Source: an uncultured Acidimicrobiales bacterium
GTDB lineage: Bacteria; Actinomycetota; Acidimicrobiia; Acidimicrobiales; SHLQ01
Assembly (NCBI GenBank): GCA_938041035.1
Contig: CALHYX010000001.1
Span: 24,366-88,365 of the forward strand
DNA: 64,000 bases
Direction of reading: 5' to 3'
A program made the position numbers and the translations under genes. The stretch's first letter is position 1, and each line of letters opens with the position of its first letter. Positions 1-6,860 of this stretch are shown piece after piece. The notes under the pieces were generated by a model, which saw only the letters and a program-made list of their open reading frames with translations, did no database searches and was not told the DNA's origin.

Positions 1-357
1 GTCCACGACGGCGAGATCGCTGACCTCATCGAGCGATACCCAGGCGGCGTTAGCCGCATCGGAACCAGCCTGGAGCTCGCCGCCGAGCGACGTGGCGGCA
101 AAGTCGAAGATCACGAAATGGTGGTCGGCCGAGATGCGTTCGACCCACCCCACCAATTCGCCGCAGACCACGTCGAGGCCGGTCTCCTCCCTCACCTCTC
201 GCACCACGGCCTCAACCATCAGTTCGCCTCGTTCGACCCGCCCACCGGGTAACGACCACTGGCCCTCGCCGGGTGGACTGGCGCGCTCGATGAGGAGAAG
301 CCGTCCGAACTGCAGTACGACCGCCCCGACGCACACTTCGGGCCGCAGGGTGCTCAT
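1..357 (-). CDS. Nudix hydrolase, cut by the window edge
   Basis: Reading the minus strand from 357 gives an N-terminus MSTLRPEVCVGAVVLQFG followed by a perfect Nudix box (G-x5-E-x7-REVREETGL) at about residues 37-59. This family hydrolyses nucleoside diphosphates linked to another moiety, with the box glutamates binding Mg2+. The substrate cannot be told from the box; the LIERASPPGEGQWSLPGG stretch before it is typical of ADP-ribose or MutT-type members. The ATG at 357-355 overlaps the TGA of the upstream acetyltransferase gene (ATGA), so the two are probably translated together. The C-terminus lies beyond base 1 and is not seen. Confidence 0.9.
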   Translation of the reverse strand, partial: MSTLRPEVCVGAVVLQFGRLLLIERASPPGEGQWSLPGGRVERGELMVEAVVREVREETGLDVVCGELVGWVERISADHHFVIFDFAATSLGGELQAGSDAANAAWVSLDEVSDLAVVD

Positions 358-842
358 CGCTCGTCGATGAGCGAACGGTGCACGGTCAGGGCGCGGGCTT
401 TGAGGCCGAAGGTCTCGAAAAAGTTCTTCGTCTGACGGTCTCCGGGGAGCGCGATGCTGTCGATCCCGATGCAGCCGTTCGACACGGCGAACGCCACCAG
501 TGCGTCCATGAGCGCCTCGCCGACGCCGACGCCGCGCCCCTCGGGGTGCACATACACGTGGTCGACGACGGCGAGCAGATTTCCTGTTCGCAGCTCCTCG
601 ATCCGCAGCCGGCCATAGCCGACCACGACATCATCGATGGTGCCCACGAGGAGCTGTTGGCGAGCATCGCCCAGCGCGGCGGCAAACTCGTCGGCCACCG
701 GCAGTTCGGGGCCTTCGTTCTGCGACCAGACGTCGCCGCCGCGCAGCGGGATCATCTCGGTGACGGCGGCGGTGGCCAGCTCGTCGATGACGGGCAGGTC
801 GTCGGCGGTAGCGGGGCGGGCGGCCTCGTCGATCTTGATCAT
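354..842 (-). CDS. GNAT family N-acetyltransferase
   Basis: This 162-residue protein has the length and core of a GNAT acetyltransferase. A beta strand (AVVDHVYVHP) leads into the acetyl-CoA pyrophosphate-binding motif EGRGVGVGEAL at about residues 101-111, which fits the R/Q-x-x-G-x-G/A rule. The acceptor substrate is unknown. An ATG start at 842 follows the preceding minus-strand gene by only a few bases, and the stop overlaps the Nudix start. The three genes therefore look like one small operon. Confidence 0.85.
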   Translation of the reverse strand: MIKIDEAARPATADDLPVIDELATAAVTEMIPLRGGDVWSQNEGPELPVADEFAAALGDARQQLLVGTIDDVVVGYGRLRIEELRTGNLLAVVDHVYVHPEGRGVGVGEALMDALVAFAVSNGCIGIDSIALPGDRQTKNFFETFGLKARALTVHRSLIDER

Positions 843-856
843 GGCCGTGCTCCTGG

Positions 857-1354
857 TCAGTCGCGTAGTTGGGCGACCCGATTGAGGATCGTCACCCGGC
901 CCCGGCCGGCGGATTCGTACGCCGCCACCGCCTCCAGCTGGCCTTGGTCGAGCGCCTTGAGCTTCTTGACGATCTCAGAGGCGGTCAGCTCGTCGTAGGA
1001 GGCGATCGGCTGGTCCGGCCCGATATCGGTGTCTCCGGAGCTGTCGTCGGTGTCAGAGGCCCTCGCAGCGGCCTCGTCGGCCCCGGCGCCGGTCGGCGCC
1101 ACGACATCGCGGAGGCCGTCCGCGGCGGACTTTACGAACTTTTCCGCCTCGTTCTGGCCCTTTTGGGCGGCAAAGCGGCCCAGAACCCGCGCGATGGCGA
1201 CCTGGCTGCGACCTCGTTCGGCGAGTTTTGGCAACTGTTCACGGGCTTCGAGGGCTATCCCGATTGGGATGTAGACGAACAGGTCGAGCAATTGCTCGAC
1301 CGGGTCGGTCCCGTCGTCGTCGGCGTTTCCGTCGGAGGCGCTGGATCCGGTCAT
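857..1354 (-). CDS. conserved actinobacterial hypothetical protein with C-terminal helical motif
   Basis: About 165 residues from the ATG at 1354 (an upstream in-frame start at 1387 would add 11 residues of poor quality). The N-terminal half has an amphipathic or weakly hydrophobic helix (VEQLLDLFVYIPIGIAL) and a basic segment. An acidic Asp/Ser-rich linker follows. The C-terminus (YDELTASEIVKKLKALDQ, then VAAYESAGRGRVTILNRV) resembles a short helical module that recurs in actinobacterial lipid-droplet and envelope-associated proteins. That resemblance is from memory and is the only clue; no enzymatic motif is visible. It may interact with membranes or with DNA, but I cannot assign a function. 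Confidence 0.65.
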   Translation of the reverse strand: MTGSSASDGNADDDGTDPVEQLLDLFVYIPIGIALEAREQLPKLAERGRSQVAIARVLGRFAAQKGQNEAEKFVKSAADGLRDVVAPTGAGADEAAARASDTDDSSGDTDIGPDQPIASYDELTASEIVKKLKALDQGQLEAVAAYESAGRGRVTILNRVAQLRD

Positions 1355-1411
1355 GGCGTCATGATGGCCGAAATCCCGGCCGCGCACGATGGCGCCGGAG
1401 TGGTGACGGAG

Positions 1412-1888
1412 TTAGCCCTCGTAGGGCATGTCGCAGTGCGGGCAGACCGGGGAACCCGAGGCATCGCCGGCAAAGATGAGAAAGCACGACATACAGGTGA
1501 GCTCGTCTTCGCGCTTGGGCTCGACGTCGGTTTCGCTCTTCTTCGGCGCAGCGACAACTTTCGGGGCGTCCTCGTCGTCGTCTTCTTCGTCTTCGTCATC
1601 GCCCGCAGAGATACGCTCGCGCAAGATGGTGTCGAGGTCTTCCTCGACGTCGTCGGGGTCGGGCTCGTCGTCATCGTCGTCGTCGGCACCGGCCCGCTTC
1701 TTGGGCCCGGCTTCGTCGTCGTCCTCATCGTCGTCAAGGTCATCGTCGTCGCCAAGGTCATCGTCGTCGTCATCGAGCGCATCGATGTCTTCGATGTCGT
1801 CTCCATCGAACTCCTCGTCGAGGTCGTCGCCGGCTTCGGCGTCTTCCACCTCGTCTTCAAGATCTTCTACGTCTTCTACGTCTGCCAT
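1412..1888 (-). CDS. extremely acidic protein with C-terminal zinc ribbon (DUF4193-like)
   Basis: From the ATG at 1888 the 158-residue product is mostly Asp and Glu over its first 110 residues, with runs of up to six Asp encoded by near-perfect GAC/GAT repeats. It then has a DTILRERI helix typical of the small DUF4193 family and a C-terminal zinc ribbon: CMSC about residue 133, CPHC near the end. DUF4193 members in actinobacteria are about 100 residues with a single CxxC pair, so this is a longer, more acidic relative at best. Longer in-frame starts up to 2302 only add antisense-like sequence. A role as a nucleic-acid mimic or RNA polymerase-associated factor is speculation. Confidence 0.75.
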   Translation of the reverse strand: MADVEDVEDLEDEVEDAEAGDDLDEEFDGDDIEDIDALDDDDDDLGDDDDLDDDEDDDEAGPKKRAGADDDDDDEPDPDDVEEDLDTILRERISAGDDEDEEDDDEDAPKVVAAPKKSETDVEPKREDELTCMSCFLIFAGDASGSPVCPHCDMPYEG

Positions 1889-2198
1889 GGTGTCCTCGGG
1901 TAACTCTGACTCGCGGCCGCATAGTAGACACGTCGTCAGCCCGATAGTTGGCAATCGGCAGAAAATTCTTCCGATCCAGTGACGGGCCACCCGCGTGGAC
2001 GGCTGCGAAAGGTGTAGCCGATGGCGGCACTCGTTGCCAACGGCTCGGCGTCGGCCGCCGCGCATCGGCCCCACGGGCCGGAAAAACGCCGATCGCGGCG
2101 CCCGGCGACGTCGGCGAGGTGAGTGAACCGGTTCACTTCGCCAACGCAGCTGGACGCCGCGATCGATTCCCCCTGATGCGGGTGGTTGTCCCGGCCGA
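1889..2198. other. 310-base gene-free region
   Basis: This lies between the acidic zinc-ribbon gene and the LysM gene, both on the minus strand. I find no convincing ORF; the 66-residue minus-strand ORF at 1936-2136 has no features. No tRNA or hairpin-plus-T terminator is seen. It contains one perfect 16-base palindrome listed separately. It probably carries the promoter of the acidic-protein gene. Confidence 0.6.
2122..2137. promoter_or_regulatory. perfect 16-base palindrome, possible operator
   Basis: AGTGAACCGGTTCACT reads identically on both strands. The centre GAACCGGTTC resembles operators of LacI or TetR-type dimeric repressors, which is established for those families in general. It sits about 235 bases upstream of the acidic-protein start and about 60 bases downstream of the LysM stop. 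No T-tract follows it, so a terminator role is less likely. Confidence 0.4.
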
Positions 2199-3062
2199 TC
2201 AGCCAGGAATGTTGATGTAGGCGCCCACAACCAGCTGGGTCGGGTCCCGGAAGTCGTTGGCGTCGAGCAGCGCCTGGGCGCCGATGCCGAACTGGGCGGC
2301 AATGCCGTCGATGGTGTCGCCGCTACGCACCTTGTACAGCGTGGTGATGGTCGGCGTAACGATCGGCGGGGTGGCCGGAGCGGTCGCTGGGGGTGCGGTC
2401 GCAGGCGGTGCCGTAGCCGGTGGGTCCGTCGCCGGCGGTGCGGTAGCCGGTGGTTCGGTCGCCGGCGGCTCGGTTGCGGGCGGTTCGGTCGCCGGCGGCT
2501 CTTCGGCGGCGGGCGGCTCGGTGGTCGGCGGCTCGGTGACGGGCGGCTCTTCGGCGGCGGGTTGCTCGATCGGGACCGTCACGGCGGGCACGGTTACGGG
2601 CGGGGCCTCGCCGGCGTTGACGATGAGCACCTGGCCGACCCGAATGTAGGTGGCCGAGGGCAGTCGGTTGACCGTCACGATGGCTTCGACCGAGGTGGCG
2701 TAGGTGCGAGCGAGGCTGAATAGGGTGTCGCCGGGCACCACGGTGTGAACGGTGTCGTCGGGGCCCGGCACGGGAGCGCCGGGTACCTCGAGGACCTGGC
2801 CCGCGACGATCAGGTCCGGGTTGGCGATGCCGTTCATCGCGACGAGGTCGTCGACCGTCGTCATGTGGGTGCGGGCAATCTTGGAAAGGGTGTCACCCCG
2901 TTGCACGGTTACCGAGCCCGTGGCGAGCTGTGCTGCCACGGTCGCGCCAACCAGGGCGGCGGCTCCCAACCGGCGGGTTCTCGCCCGACGCGACTGGTTT
3001 GGTGTACGGGGGGACTGCAGAGAAGACACAGAACGGCCTTTCAACGGCCTACTCCGACCCAT
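2199..3062 (-). CDS. secreted LysM-repeat protein with Pro/Thr linker
   Basis: This 287-residue protein has a basic N-terminus and one hydrophobic segment (residues 33-50, LGAAALVGATVAAQLATGS) that should act as a signal peptide or anchor. LysM domains follow at about 51-94, 105-149 and 241-286, each with the VxxGDTLxxIA core. LysM binds N-acetylglucosamine in peptidoglycan. Residues 150-240 are a linker of repeated EPPAT/APPAT pentapeptides, typical of cell-wall-spanning spacers. There is no catalytic domain, so this is a wall-binding or structural protein. The transcript is isolated from the upstream thyX-like gene by a strong hairpin. Confidence 0.85.
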   Translation of the reverse strand: MGRSRPLKGRSVSSLQSPRTPNQSRRARTRRLGAAALVGATVAAQLATGSVTVQRGDTLSKIARTHMTTVDDLVAMNGIANPDLIVAGQVLEVPGAPVPGPDDTVHTVVPGDTLFSLARTYATSVEAIVTVNRLPSATYIRVGQVLIVNAGEAPPVTVPAVTVPIEQPAAEEPPVTEPPTTEPPAAEEPPATEPPATEPPATEPPATAPPATDPPATAPPATAPPATAPATPPIVTPTITTLYKVRSGDTIDGIAAQFGIGAQALLDANDFRDPTQLVVGAYINIPG

Positions 3063-3168
3063 TGCCGATGCAGACTCTAGCGGCCGCGCTGTGCACTCCC
3101 AACGCCACCCAACGCGCGATTTGTCACACCTACCTGCGCCGCTCCCCCGCCCCAGCCCCCGAAACCCG

Positions 3169-3207
3169 CCGCGACCGCTCTGGTGCCTGGCACCAGAGTG
3201 GTCGCGG
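3169..3207 (-). terminator. 19-bp hairpin, copy 1 of an intergenic hairpin family
   Basis: Arms CCGCGACCGCTCTGGTGCC and GGCACCAGAGTGGTCGCGG pair over 19 positions (one G-T wobble) around a single T. It begins 12 bases after the stop of the ThyX-like gene, so a terminator for that gene is the simplest reading, though no T-run follows. A second copy sits at 45108-45144 after mobA with compensatory changes in the stem. Confidence 0.7.
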
Positions 3208-3219
3208 GTGAGAAACGGG

Positions 3220-4845
3220 TCAGGCGCTGGCGTCGGAGGCGCGGGTGGCCTGGCGGCGTTCGGCGTCGAGCCGGCCGAGGACCGGCTCGGGGGTGTGATC
3301 CACGAACGTCATCATTTCGGCGATGGCCTTGTGGCCGGCCCGCTCGGCGATCAGCGTGTGCATGGTCTGGCAGACCGACCGGTATGCCGGATGACCCTGC
3401 GGGGTCGTGCGGAGCTCGAGCATGTGCATGGCCTCGCGGGCGTTCATGTGCATCATGTAGCGAATCTTGTAGGCCAGCGACACGGCGTAGGAGGCCTGGT
3501 CGGGAAAATGCTCGGCGAGCACGTCGTGCAACAACGCCGAGCGTTCCATGGCTGCATCGAATGCGCCGGCCTGGCCGGCCGCGTCGACCTCGGGTGGCCG
3601 GGTGTAGCCGTGTATCGGGCTCAGCGTCTGCCATTCGACCGTCAGCATCCGATGGCGCTGGAGATCGCGAAACGCGCCGTAGTCGGACAAGATGTCGAAG
3701 CGATATGCCGGACGTTCGAGCGCCCGGCCGGGACGATGGCGGCGGTTGCCCCGCCGGCCCTGGTAGGCCTTGATGACCGCCAGTCGATCGTCGACCGACA
3801 TTGCCCGCACCCGTTGCTCGATCTGGGTCTCGGGGAGGTCCAGGTGGCTGTACAGCATGCTGGCGACCAGCTTGACCTCGGCGTCGGGGTCAAAATCCAC
3901 CAGCTCGACCTCGGGGGCGTCGGCGGGCTCGAGGGTTTCGGGGAACAGGTCCATCGCCACCGCGTCCATGGCGTCGCGGTTGTCCTCGAGGTAGTGCGAG
4001 GTGATGACACCGCGATCGGGCAGGTCGACCCGCTTCAAGAAGCTGGGAATGACCTTGCGCAGTTCGGTCAGCATCAGGTCGGCGTACGCCCGACTTTCGG
4101 GCAGCGGCAAGGCTCGCATCCGCAACAACAACGCCTCATAGGCCTGGCCGGTGCCGTAGATCCCGACGTTGGATAGCGCCGCCGCCGGCAAAATGCCCCG
4201 GACGGCGTCGAAGGCTCGCGCCCGAATGGCGGTGTGGTACACGGTGTCGGGATCGCTGGGGTCCTTGGGCATCTCCGCCCGGAAGAACTCCTGCATCGCC
4301 GGTACGAGTTCGCTGTAGCTGTCGAACAGACGGTCCATGTCGCCGACGTAGCGGGTTCCGAGCGCCGAGTTCAGGATTTCCGGGTCCCGGTAGTAGCGGT
4401 ACCGCCCACCCAGGCGCTTGTCGTAGGCGATGTAGCGGGTCGACTGCTCGAGATAGGAGGCCAGCCGGCCCCACTCGAGCACCTTGGTCAAGATGTTGGA
4501 GGCCTGCTCGCAGGCGAGGTGCACGCCGCCCAGTTGGGCCACGCTGTCGTCGCCGTACTGGAAAAAGACCCGGTCGTAGAGTTCCTCGGCCCGGCGAAGC
4601 CCGACCGTGGCGTCGATGGTCTCGTCGCCGCTGATGTCGAGATCGCCGACAAATTCCTTCAGGAACAGCCGGCGCAGGCTCAGGGGCGAACGGGAGTAGC
4701 GGGCGAAAAGTGCGCCCTTGACGACTTCGGGCAGGTTGACCAGCGCAAACACGGGCTGGTCGAGGTTCGTGAAATAGCGGCGAAGAATGTCGGCCTCATC
4801 CGAAGTGAATTCTTCGGTGATGTACGTCGTCACAGGCGCAGACAC
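3220..4845 (-). CDS. tandem-domain FAD-dependent thymidylate synthase-like protein (ThyX family)
   Basis: At 541 residues this is about twice the usual ThyX length and looks like two ThyX folds in series. Domain one (about 1-260) keeps WGRLASYLEQSTRY at 122-135, which resembles the ThyX substrate loop with RHR reduced to WGR. Domain two (about 300-520) has QRHRMLTVEWQTLS at about 392-405, a degenerate RHRx7S motif. ThyX methylates dUMP using methylenetetrahydrofolate, FAD and NADPH in a homotetramer with shared active sites. Here one chain could supply both halves, or the protein could have changed role. GTG start at 4845; no clear Shine-Dalgarno. A hairpin follows the stop. Confidence 0.75.
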   Translation of the reverse strand: MSAPVTTYITEEFTSDEADILRRYFTNLDQPVFALVNLPEVVKGALFARYSRSPLSLRRLFLKEFVGDLDISGDETIDATVGLRRAEELYDRVFFQYGDDSVAQLGGVHLACEQASNILTKVLEWGRLASYLEQSTRYIAYDKRLGGRYRYYRDPEILNSALGTRYVGDMDRLFDSYSELVPAMQEFFRAEMPKDPSDPDTVYHTAIRARAFDAVRGILPAAALSNVGIYGTGQAYEALLLRMRALPLPESRAYADLMLTELRKVIPSFLKRVDLPDRGVITSHYLEDNRDAMDAVAMDLFPETLEPADAPEVELVDFDPDAEVKLVASMLYSHLDLPETQIEQRVRAMSVDDRLAVIKAYQGRRGNRRHRPGRALERPAYRFDILSDYGAFRDLQRHRMLTVEWQTLSPIHGYTRPPEVDAAGQAGAFDAAMERSALLHDVLAEHFPDQASYAVSLAYKIRYMMHMNAREAMHMLELRTTPQGHPAYRSVCQTMHTLIAERAGHKAIAEMMTFVDHTPEPVLGRLDAERRQATRASDASA

Positions 4846-4921
4846 TACGTGCTCGCCGCCGTTGTGCCGCGGACCACCGGGCGTGCTCCGCGCCGGCCGA
4901 ACCGGTTGGTTGCGCAGGGCA

Positions 4922-6100
4922 TCACGAAGCGGATTCGGAATGAGCGGTCTGGGCGGTACTGAGCAGCTCGCGATCGAGCCAGAGATCGACGATGGTCATC
5001 GCCATCACCTTGGCGCCGTCGAGTACCGCCTGATCGCCGAGCGGTGACCGGGCGTGCACCGCGAACTCCGGTGTGTGAATCGGCGAACCGTCGGGTGCCA
5101 CTTTGATCATCGGGTGGATCGAGGGCACCTCGTAGCTCACGTTACCCATGTCGGTGCTGCCCACGACGGCGGCGTTGGGATCCGGCGCCTGGGGTTCGCG
5201 GCCGATCGCCCGCGCGTTCTCGGCGTACCGGCTGAGCAGCGGATCGTTTTCGACCATGTCGGCGTAGGGCGGCTCGATCCACTCGTGCTCCATCGTGCAG
5301 CCCGCTGCGTCGGCGCCGGCCTGCAACGCCCGCAGAACCCGTTCCTTGAGCGGCTGAAGCGACTGCAGCGTCGGCGATCGGACGTACCAGTCGGCGGCCG
5401 CTGACTCGGGCACGATGTTTGGCTTGTCGCCGCTGTCGGTGAAGATGCCGTGCACCCGTTCGAACGGGGAGATGTGTTGGCGCAAAGCCGCGACGTTGTT
5501 GTAGCCGAGCACCGCGGCGTCGAGCGCGTTGCGGCCCTCTTCGGGGGCGGCGGCGGCGTGGGCGGCGCGACCGGAGTAACGAACGGTCAGCCGGTGGATG
5601 GCGATGGTGGTCATCCCCAGCAGTTCGTGGTTGGCCGGGTGCACCATCATGGCGGCGTCGACGCCGGCGAAGGCGCCGCGTTCGATCATGAAGACCTTGC
5701 CGCCGCCTCCTTCCTCGGCGGGGGTGCCCAGTATGCGCAGGCGGCCGCCCAGCTCCTCGGCCACGGTGGCGGCCGCAAGCCCGGCGCCCAAGCCGGCGGC
5801 GGCGATAATGTTGTGGCCGCAGGCGTGGCCGAGGCCCGGCAGGGCGTCGTACTCACAGCACACCGCAATGGTGGGCCCGTCGGTGCCGACGTCGGCGACG
5901 AACGCGGTGGACAGGTCGTAGGCGCCGCGGACCACGCTCAGGCCGTCGGCCTCGATCTCATCGGTGAGGCGGGCGTGGGCGTGTATTTCCTCGAACCCGA
6001 GCTCCGGGTGGTCGTGAATGTCGTGCGAGACCGCCAGTAGGCGATCGGCGCGCGCCTCCACGGCAGCACAAACTACGGACTTGGCCTCCGACCGCTCCAT
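4922..6100 (-). CDS. M20 family metallo-amidohydrolase / peptidase
   Basis: This 392-residue enzyme has the M20D signatures in order: HDHPELGFEE at about 27-36, a metal site in DALPGLGHACGHN around 85-97, and the catalytic glutamate pair in PAEEGGGGK around 131-139. The inserted dimerisation domain follows (YSGRAAHAAAAPEEGRNALD). These enzymes cleave amide bonds of small substrates such as N-acyl amino acids, aminobenzoyl-glutamate or dipeptides, using two metal ions in the cytoplasm. No partner gene narrows the substrate. ATG at 6100. It runs in the same direction as the ThyX-like gene but with a 76-base gap. Confidence 0.88.
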   Translation of the reverse strand: MERSEAKSVVCAAVEARADRLLAVSHDIHDHPELGFEEIHAHARLTDEIEADGLSVVRGAYDLSTAFVADVGTDGPTIAVCCEYDALPGLGHACGHNIIAAAGLGAGLAAATVAEELGGRLRILGTPAEEGGGGKVFMIERGAFAGVDAAMMVHPANHELLGMTTIAIHRLTVRYSGRAAHAAAAPEEGRNALDAAVLGYNNVAALRQHISPFERVHGIFTDSGDKPNIVPESAAADWYVRSPTLQSLQPLKERVLRALQAGADAAGCTMEHEWIEPPYADMVENDPLLSRYAENARAIGREPQAPDPNAAVVGSTDMGNVSYEVPSIHPMIKVAPDGSPIHTPEFAVHARSPLGDQAVLDGAKVMAMTIVDLWLDRELLSTAQTAHSESAS

Positions 6101-6236
6101 GGAGGCGAGCCTACTCCGCGCCCGGGGCTACGGCGTACTGGCCGGTGTCCCGGTGGTGTTCGCCGGCCGCGTCAACAACCTCGAAGGGACACCACTTCTA
6201 TCGCCACTGCTATCACCACTCCTACCACCAGGAGGC

Positions 6237-6860
6237 CTACACCACCACGAGCAGAGCTTCGGGTTCGACCCGGCCGACCAGCCGGCGCACGCGACCGACC
6301 CGCTCACCGTCGAGATACAGCGTCGCGGGGCGGGCGAGATCGATCGCGAAATCCGCGCGCCGGCGCACCGAGATGTCGGGGTGCGGCAGGTGATCCCCGG
6401 TGATCAATCGAGACCGGGCCAGGGTGCGTTGGCCGGTCGGCATGGTGACGTCGAGGATGTCGAGTCGGCCGTCGCCCGGGTGCGCCCGCGGCGCAGGGTT
6501 CCAGGAGCCGTAGTGGGCGGCGTTCAAGATGGCGACGATGCGACCCCACCACCACCCGACCGGGCTGCCCCGGCGGGCGACCGCGTGGGCGAGAAACACC
6601 CGCTCGACGCCGTCGACCTCGATCAGGCCAACATCGACGACCGCTCGGGTGGCGTGGTCGCTGCGCACGCTCGCGGCGCTGCCCCGGCCGCCGAGCGTCG
6701 ATCGGAGATCCCCGCCGACGAGCCCGACCGCAGGCGGGTCGACCCCGGCGTCGCGTGCGGTCTGCACGATGCGGGCGGCCTCGGCGTCGGTGTGGGCGAT
6801 GACGCCGTCGTCGGGCAGGGGGCCGGATGTGCCCCAGTCCTGGCCGCGTTCGACGGTCAC
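6237..6860 (-). CDS. protein resembling the C-terminal domain of diacylglycerol/sphingosine lipid kinases
   Basis: The second half (about 100-207) follows the beta-rich tail of DagK-type lipid kinases: a PGDGRLDILDV strand, then SRLITGDHLPHPDISV, then TLYLDGERVG and a final EALLVVV strand. In the family this domain follows an ATP-binding DAGK catalytic domain with a GGDGT loop. No GGDGT is present here and the protein is only 207 residues. It is either an orphan lipid-binding domain or a remnant. The start is a GTG at 6860 whose GTGA overlaps the helY stop, so translation is coupled to the helicase. Confidence 0.55.
   Translation of the reverse strand: MTVERGQDWGTSGPLPDDGVIAHTDAEAARIVQTARDAGVDPPAVGLVGGDLRSTLGGRGSAASVRSDHATRAVVDVGLIEVDGVERVFLAHAVARRGSPVGWWWGRIVAILNAAHYGSWNPAPRAHPGDGRLDILDVTMPTGQRTLARSRLITGDHLPHPDISVRRRADFAIDLARPATLYLDGERVGRVRRLVGRVEPEALLVVV

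Noticed and set aside
1428..1982. 184-residue Ser-run ORF on the plus strand
   Set aside because: Antisense shadow of the Asp-repeat gene; the minus-strand frame has a zinc ribbon and a proper end.
1936..2136. 66-residue minus-strand ORF between the acidic and LysM genes
   Set aside because: No motif and no ribosome site, and it crosses the perfect palindrome.
2257..2649. 130-residue Gly/Ala-repeat ORF on the plus strand
   Set aside because: Antisense of the Pro/Thr linker of the LysM protein.
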